Shown here piece after piece: positions 58,901 to 64,000 of a stretch of 64,000 nucleotides of DNA. Both the position numbers and the translations under genes were made by a program. Positions within the stretch are counted from its first letter, which is position 1. The number at the start of each line of letters is the position of its first letter. The notes under the pieces are model-generated. The model did no database searches. It was not told the origin of the DNA and saw nothing but the letters and a program-made list of their open reading frames with translations. Origin of the DNA: Geothermobacter hydrogeniphilus (GTDB lineage Bacteria > Desulfobacterota > Desulfuromonadia > Desulfuromonadales > Geothermobacteraceae). The stretch lies in contig NZ_NAAD01000018.1 in the NCBI RefSeq assembly GCF_002093115.1, positions 1 to 64,000 of the forward strand, read 5' to 3'.

Positions 58901-61891
58901 TCAAGCGGAAAAATGGCGCTGCAGGTGGCCGTTGAGCATCTGTTCGTAGTCGGCTTCACGATCCTGCTGGTAAACCAGCGACGAAGCGATTTCACTGGCG
59001 AGAATGGCCGCCTGGTACTTCGGCGGCAGGCTGCCGATCCGTTTGCGATAGCGTGGCGTTTCACGCAGGATACGCGGCAGGTGCGCCAGCAGCGCCCGGC
59101 GATAAAGAGGCCGTGAGGCCAGCTCCGGACGATCCTGAAAATAGCGGAACAGACGTGCGTAGTGTTCGTTGATCTCCCGCGACAGCCCGGCGGAGATGTC
59201 CGTGTAGCTGCGACTGCCGGAATATTCGTCGTAGCGGCGGAAAATCAGCCGCGCCTCGTCGGCGGCGCGTTTTTCCAGAATTTCCAGCACATCACCGACG
59301 TAGGCATCCTTGTTGGCGAAAAATTCCTTCTCGGTCAGCAGCAGGTTGGCGATGATCTCGTAGGAAGAAGAGATCACCCCGCACTTGTTGGCGGAGGCGT
59401 CACGCATGATGATGATCCCCTCGGCCTGCAGTTTTTCCCGCGCCTCGGGGGTGATGAAGGAGTTGGCACCCTCGATGATCGCCCTGGCGCTCGGCGTGCC
59501 GCCGGGAAGAAACTGCTGCCAGTTGCCGGCGTGGATCGTCTCCGGCCGTCCGCCGGCGGGAATGAAGAGATCGGCTTCAACCTTGAAAACCAGGCTGTTG
59601 AACTCGCGGTAAAACTCGTCAACGGTGATCCACTCCTCGACCAGTTCCCCGTCGGTGCGGCTCACCTTGCGGTAAAGTTCACGCAGACCGTCTTTTTTTG
59701 TCTGGCTGCGGAAGATCATCATGCCGCCGTCGTGCAGCGCCTGCGGATCGAAACCATCGATGTCGCTCTTCAGCACCACCTGCGCCAGGGCCTCCCGGTC
59801 GGCACCTGCCGGATCGACCAGCGCTCCGCTGCCGTCGAGAATCAGCCGGATCTGCACCTGCGGACAGCGTTCCAGCAGCAGGCGCAGTCCGTTCCCGGCG
59901 ACATCCCCGCCGGGACCGCCGGTGAGCTTGACGCTGAAGGCATCCTTGCGCATGTCGATACCAAGCTGCTGCAGGGTGATTTCGGCGAAGGTGATCACCC
60001 CGGTCGAGGTAACACCATACTCCTTGTGGTTGATACCGAACCGTTTGCTCGACATCACGCCGGGACCGAGCAGGTAACCGCGCTTCGCCGAAATGCGCGC
60101 GATCAGCTCGACCATCTCGTCGTGCATGTTCTCATCCGGACCGAGTTCGATCGGCTCATCCTCACCGTAATAATCAACCACCCGCGGATCACGCGCTTTA
60201 CCATCTTCGGTGACAAAGATATCGAGAAACGCCTGAATGAACCCGTACTGCAGCTTGTAGAGCCGTCGGGTAACGGTTTCGGGGTTGTCGAGGTCGGCGG
60301 CATCGAGGGCCACCACCATCTTCGACCCCCCTTCGTAAATATCCTTGTTCTTCAGGTGCTGGGTGTGAGCCAGCACGTAGTTTTCCCGGAACAGGGTGTT
60401 GGCGCTGGTGATGAAGTCGTCGCGGTTCTTCGCCAGCACCGTGCGCCAGCCACCGCGGGCGATATCGGAGAAGCCGATATGATAACCGCAGCCGTGACGA
60501 CCGTAGAAGAAGGTCACCCGGAAGGGCCGCTCCGGCGGCAGGTCGGCGGTGAACTCGGGGCCGAGCCGGTCGAGGTATCCGGGATCGAGACGGAAGGCCA
60601 GAGCGTGCTTCTCGTTAACGAAGAAATTGGTCTTCAGGGTATGGGTGATGAACAACAGGCAGCAGTTGAAAACCGTGCGCCGGATCCCATCGAGATAGGC
60701 GTGACCGGTATTGTAGTCACTGATTGCCTGCTTCAGTTCCGCACACTCGCGCCGGTAGTGTTCGTCACGATCCGGCAACTGCGGTTCAAACCGGGTGCGG
60801 AACAGCGCCACCAACCGCAGGGTCATCTCCAGGTCGGAGGTGAAAGCCCGCTCAACCTCCTCGTAACCGAACCGGTCCGGCTGGTTGTGCGCCAGGGTGG
60901 TGTGGCAGAAGCCGGCAAAGGCATTGACCAGTGCCGCGTCGATACCGTTCATGCTGCCGGTGGCGACAAAACGCTGGTAGCTCTCGGACGCGGTCGACAG
61001 GATCTGCGTATTGAACAGTTCCTGCTCAAGCTGGTTGTAGAGAAAGCCGTCCCTGGTCAGCAGCGTCTTCCCCCCCCCACGCAGATAGAAAGTGCCGAGG
61101 AAGTAAGGGTGGATACCGTTATGGATGGTCAGGCAGTAGGAACGCTTGATGCCGAGACCGAGACGGTTGTAGACCTCCATCACCTGCTGCAGGAAATCGA
61201 GCTGCGGCGGGTTGCCGGCGGCGAAGAGGATGCGGTATTCCGGCTGATCGAGTATCTCCTCGGCCGGTTCGGCGTCAAAAAAGACCCCGCCGCTCTGCAC
61301 CGCCTGGTGATAGAGCCAGAGGATCTGCGCCACCCGGCGGGGCGGAGAATGCCGCACGTAAGTCTCGTTGTTGATCCAGACCAGACGAAGTTCCTTGTCG
61401 AAACGGGAGAAGTCATAGTCGGGATAGTGCGCCTTGAGCGCGGTGCGGATTTCACGATGCAGGCGCTTGGGAATCCGCACCTCGCCGGCGTTCAGCACTT
61501 CCTCGGCGGTACGCCGGTCGAATTCAAACCGCTGCAGTTCCAGCTCTTCGCCGATGCCGGGAACCGGGGCGTAGGAGTGGGTGAACTGGGCGTAGGAGAT
61601 CTCCCGCTCACGCAGCAGTCTCAGGGTCCGATAAAGAGAGCCCGGCTGATTCAGCCGGGCCAGGATCAGAGTTTTGTCGGTATCACGCAGCACCAGTCGC
61701 TTGTTGCGTTTCAGGTAGGGCATCTGGATCGCCAGCGAACCGATCGCTTCCGCCTCGTCGTGCATGGTCACCGACAGGTAGGGGTGCATCTGCTCCTGCA
61801 GCCATTGCAGGTTGGCGCCGGCGTCCAGGCAGCGGGCGGTGATCGATTTGGAAACCTGACGGAACCAGCGGATCTTTTCTGCTTCGGTCAT
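58901..61891 (-). CDS. Large NAD-type glutamate dehydrogenase
   Basis: A 996-residue enzyme of the large bacterial NAD-dependent glutamate dehydrogenase class (between the ~450-residue hexameric type and the ~1600-residue type), converting glutamate to 2-oxoglutarate and ammonium. The N-terminal ~400 residues are regulatory and include an ACT-like segment (LVLRDTDKTLILARLNQPGSL). The catalytic part shows YGRHGCGYHIGFSDIARGGWR, NKDIYEGGSKMVVALDAADL, and the nucleotide-binding KLTGGPGGDVAGNGLRLL. The ATG at 61891 is preceded by AAGGAAGATTTCA; the 33-residue upstream frame was not used. The small gene at 58610 follows. Confidence 0.88.
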   Translation of the reverse strand: MTEAEKIRWFRQVSKSITARCLDAGANLQWLQEQMHPYLSVTMHDEAEAIGSLAIQMPYLKRNKRLVLRDTDKTLILARLNQPGSLYRTLRLLREREISYAQFTHSYAPVPGIGEELELQRFEFDRRTAEEVLNAGEVRIPKRLHREIRTALKAHYPDYDFSRFDKELRLVWINNETYVRHSPPRRVAQILWLYHQAVQSGGVFFDAEPAEEILDQPEYRILFAAGNPPQLDFLQQVMEVYNRLGLGIKRSYCLTIHNGIHPYFLGTFYLRGGGKTLLTRDGFLYNQLEQELFNTQILSTASESYQRFVATGSMNGIDAALVNAFAGFCHTTLAHNQPDRFGYEEVERAFTSDLEMTLRLVALFRTRFEPQLPDRDEHYRRECAELKQAISDYNTGHAYLDGIRRTVFNCCLLFITHTLKTNFFVNEKHALAFRLDPGYLDRLGPEFTADLPPERPFRVTFFYGRHGCGYHIGFSDIARGGWRTVLAKNRDDFITSANTLFRENYVLAHTQHLKNKDIYEGGSKMVVALDAADLDNPETVTRRLYKLQYGFIQAFLDIFVTEDGKARDPRVVDYYGEDEPIELGPDENMHDEMVELIARISAKRGYLLGPGVMSSKRFGINHKEYGVTSTGVITFAEITLQQLGIDMRKDAFSVKLTGGPGGDVAGNGLRLLLERCPQVQIRLILDGSGALVDPAGADREALAQVVLKSDIDGFDPQALHDGGMMIFRSQTKKDGLRELYRKVSRTDGELVEEWITVDEFYREFNSLVFKVEADLFIPAGGRPETIHAGNWQQFLPGGTPSARAIIEGANSFITPEAREKLQAEGIIIMRDASANKCGVISSSYEIIANLLLTEKEFFANKDAYVGDVLEILEKRAADEARLIFRRYDEYSGSRSYTDISAGLSREINEHYARLFRYFQDRPELASRPLYRRALLAHLPRILRETPRYRKRIGSLPPKYQAAILASEIASSLVYQQDREADYEQMLNGHLQRHFSA

Positions 61892-62039
61892 TGAAATCTT
61901 CCTTGAGGGGTCAGACGTCACAACCGGAACAACTCCCGGCAACCCGGGAAACGACCGGCTGAACCAGTGCCGATTTTTCACCTCGAACAAACACGTGTTT
62001 GTCCATATCGAACACTCTACGAGCCTCCACCCCTTACTG

Positions 62040-62531
62040 TCAATGGGTCAATGGAACCAACAGGACCGGAATCTCGGCCCGACGCATGATTTTCTGCGCG
62101 ACGCTGCCGAGAAAGGCGTACTCAAGCCGCCCCTTGCCGTGGGTACCGATCAGCAGCAGATCGGCGCCACACTTGCGAACCTCGCTGAGGATGGTGGACG
62201 CCGGCGGTCCATGCAGCACTTCGATCCGCTCGATGCGGGCCAGATCCTCCGGATGGTCTGCCAGTTCTTCCCGGGCGAAAGCTCGCATCTTTTCACTCAG
62301 GGAAGCGGCCACCGCGTCCTTGTGGGCCAGTTCGTGGTCGGCCAGCCGGTCGCTTCCCATCACCACCGAGACGTAGTTGACCACCGACTGGTCGAACTCG
62401 GGCAGCACATGCAGAATTTCAATCTCGGCCTGGTGGGCGCGGGCGACACAGATCGCGTGGCGCAGCACCACCGCCGCTCCGGCCGACAGATCGGTGGCAA
62501 AAACAATCTTGCGGTATTGTGGAATCATCAT
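62040..62531 (-). CDS. Universal stress protein (UspA family)
   Basis: A 163-residue single Usp domain with the N-terminal YRKIVFATDLS and the ATP-binding signature LLLIGTHGKGRLEYAFLGSVAQKIMRRAEIPVLLV (GxxGx9GS pattern). It overlaps the upstream TRAP permease gene by four bases (ATGA), so it is made together with the transporter. Usp domains in TRAP operons can regulate the transporter. GGAGCACG precedes the ATG. Confidence 0.9.
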   Translation of the reverse strand: MMIPQYRKIVFATDLSAGAAVVLRHAICVARAHQAEIEILHVLPEFDQSVVNYVSVVMGSDRLADHELAHKDAVAASLSEKMRAFAREELADHPEDLARIERIEVLHGPPASTILSEVRKCGADLLLIGTHGKGRLEYAFLGSVAQKIMRRAEIPVLLVPLTH

Positions 62532-64000
62532 CGTGCTCCTTCGGCGGCGGCCGTCATCAGCGACGCTTCGTGTTTACGGGCCCGCGGTTTCTGCATGGCG
62601 TAGATCACTCCCAGCAGGGCGACGCCGAGCAGATAGCAGAGATAGTGGTTTTCCAGCCCCAGCAGGTTGCCGAAGAAATCAGGCCGGAACATGATGGCGC
62701 AGACCAGGAACAGCAGCAACATCTCGTGAATACGGTTCTTGGCGATGAACCATCCCTGGGTCGCGGCAGCGAAGGCGCAGGTACCGACACAGGTCATGAC
62801 GAAAATGAAGATCGCCAGCGGGAAGCTGTTGATACCGACCAGCAGAATATCGGTATTGAAGATGAACATGAAAGGCAGCGCCGCGGTACGGATATCGTAG
62901 AGAAAGCCCTGCACCCCGGTTGGAATCGGCTCACTGCGGGCAATGGCGGCTGCAGCATAGGCGGCCAGTCCGACCGGCGGGGTATCGTCGGCGAGGATGC
63001 CGAAGTAGAAACAGAACAGGTGCGCGGCGATCAGCGGCACGGCAAAACCGCTGTCTCCAGCCAGGGTGACCAGCGCCGGCGCCGTCAGGCTGGCCATGAC
63101 GATGTAGTTGGCGGTGGTCGGCAGCCCCATGCCGAGGATCAGGCTGGCGAAGGCGACGATAGCGAGCATCAGGTAGAGATTGCCCATACTCAGGGTGTCG
63201 ATGATATCAGTCACCAGACCACCCAGGCCCATGGTCACCACCCCGACAACGATACCGGCAGCGGCGGTGGCAACCGCCACGCTGACCATGTTGCGGGCAC
63301 CGGCGACCATACCGTCGAAAATATCATCCACGCCCTTCATGAACCCGGCGCCGATGGACGTCCCTTCACGACGCGCCCGCAGCGCGTGCTGGAAGAACAT
63401 GATCACCAGCAGCACCATGGTGGCGCGGAAGGCGGCCATATCGGGCGAATGGCGGGGAATAATCAGCTCGTAGAGCAGGTAGAGGATCGGCAGCAGATAG
63501 TGCAGACCGCCGCTCAGCACCTGGAAGAAGACCGGCAGCTCCGACTTGTGCAGACCGCGCATGCCGAGCTTGCTGGCCTCGATGTGGGTAAGGAAGAAAA
63601 GGGCCACGTAGGAGGCGAAGGCGGGAATCGCCGCCGCCTTGCAGACTTCCAGGTAAGGCAGGTTGACGTACTCGGCGATGATGAAGGCCGCGGCCCCCAT
63701 GACCGGCGGCATCAGCTGACCGTTGGTTGAAACCGCGACCTCGATGGCGGCCGCCTTTTTCGCCGGGTAACCGACTTTCTTCATCATCGGGATGGTGAAA
63801 GTTCCGGTGGTCACCACGTTGGCGATCGACGAACCGGAGATCAGGCCGGTCAACCCCGAGGAGAGGACCGCCGCCTTGGCCGGGCCGCCCTTGTAACGAC
63901 CGAGCAGGCTCATCGCCAGATCGATGAAAAACTTGCCGGCTCCGGCCTTTTCAAGCAGGGCGCCGAACAGCACGTAAAGAAAAACAATCTTGGCCGAAAC
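62528..64000 (-). CDS. TRAP transporter fused permease (4TM/12TM type), 5' part outside window
   Basis: The visible 490 residues contain at least ten hydrophobic segments and the family motifs SGLTGLISGSSIANVVTTGTFTIPMM, STNGQLMPPVMGAAAFIIAEY and GLPTTANYIVMASL. This is the DctM-type large subunit of TRAP/TAXI transporters, probably with DctQ fused at the missing N-terminus. TAXI systems import organic acids driven by an ion gradient. The frame is open to the window end, reading VSAKIVFLYVLFGALLEK, so the true start and any binding-protein gene lie outside. It overlaps uspA. Confidence 0.9.
   Translation of the reverse strand, partial: VSAKIVFLYVLFGALLEKAGAGKFFIDLAMSLLGRYKGGPAKAAVLSSGLTGLISGSSIANVVTTGTFTIPMMKKVGYPAKKAAAIEVAVSTNGQLMPPVMGAAAFIIAEYVNLPYLEVCKAAAIPAFASYVALFFLTHIEASKLGMRGLHKSELPVFFQVLSGGLHYLLPILYLLYELIIPRHSPDMAAFRATMVLLVIMFFQHALRARREGTSIGAGFMKGVDDIFDGMVAGARNMVSVAVATAAAGIVVGVVTMGLGGLVTDIIDTLSMGNLYLMLAIVAFASLILGMGLPTTANYIVMASLTAPALVTLAGDSGFAVPLIAAHLFCFYFGILADDTPPVGLAAYAAAAIARSEPIPTGVQGFLYDIRTAALPFMFIFNTDILLVGINSFPLAIFIFVMTCVGTCAFAAATQGWFIAKNRIHEMLLLFLVCAIMFRPDFFGNLLGLENHYLCYLLGVALLGVIYAMQKPRARKHEASLMTAAAEGAR

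Noticed and set aside
59162-61894. 910-codon open frame on the plus strand
   Set aside because: Antisense to the glutamate dehydrogenase gene. Long antisense frames are common in GC-rich DNA; it has no family motifs or ribosome site, while the minus frame is a clear enzyme.

Overview
The window comes from a GC-rich chromosome, most likely a Desulfuromonadia-type deltaproteobacterium (Geobacter/Desulfuromonas/Pelobacter relatives). This rests on the gene mix, not on a marker gene: multihaem cytochromes, receiver-PilZ and HDOD-GGDEF regulators, an orphan ParA, a roughly 1000-residue NAD-type glutamate dehydrogenase and a TRAP fused permease. No rRNA, tRNA or CRISPR array was seen. About 50 kb is ordinary chromosomal backbone. 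The accessory part is concentrated at about 51.1-58.6 kb.

Layout. 1-8.4 kb: L,D-transpeptidase, then a rhomboid / Cys-tRNA(Pro) deacylase / sirtuin / nicotinate phosphoribosyltransferase operon, an AsmA-like protein, a Bpt transferase and an M24 peptidase. 8.9-14.8 kb: respiratory nitrogen cluster on the minus strand, running octahaem HAO-like cytochrome, napD, napA, napG, napH, short napB and a small zinc-ribbon gene. An FNR/HcpR-like site lies upstream of hao, and a strong terminator sits between hao and napD. 15.1-23.6 kb: receiver-PilZ regulator, mogA, two structural or unknown proteins, an EF-G paralogue, coaX, birA and nadC. 23.8-31 kb: OmpA lipoprotein, a toxin-antitoxin pair, membrane and signalling proteins, an orphan ParA ATPase and an ABC-F ATPase. 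31.3-51 kb: RNase E/G with a long disordered tail, an HDOD-GGDEF protein, an Smr protein, an MltD-like transglycosylase, HflX, FabI, a DsbC-like thioredoxin with a haem motif, MntP, a periplasmic-binding-protein plus hybrid-kinase pair, a PHP phosphoesterase and Tex. 58.6-64 kb: small unknown protein, NAD-glutamate dehydrogenase, UspA and the start of a TRAP permease.

The accessory island between tex and the glutamate dehydrogenase holds several things. There is a four-helix-bundle gene broken by a 164-bp element with perfect 20-bp inverted ends and also by a frameshift. There is an AT-rich 865-residue TIR + P-loop NTPase (STAND-like) protein, the best candidate for an anti-phage system. Fragments of an IS481-type and an IS30-type transposase follow, then hipBA and a second ribbon-helix-helix/ParE pair. 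The last two modules are bracketed by a ~40-bp direct repeat.

Three families of short dispersed repeats run through the window. Family A (about 100-120 bp) has a central hairpin whose two arms change together between copies. Family B has ACCTGAATCAG...-type inverted ends, with one full-length copy, one degenerate copy, two shortened copies and one solo end. Family C is the ~40-bp repeat around hipBA. Both bracketed toxin-antitoxin regions are flanked by repeats, which suggests that repeats and toxin-antitoxin modules have spread together. Motifs, frames and alignments between repeats were read by eye; family assignments come from recalled family signatures, not from searches.
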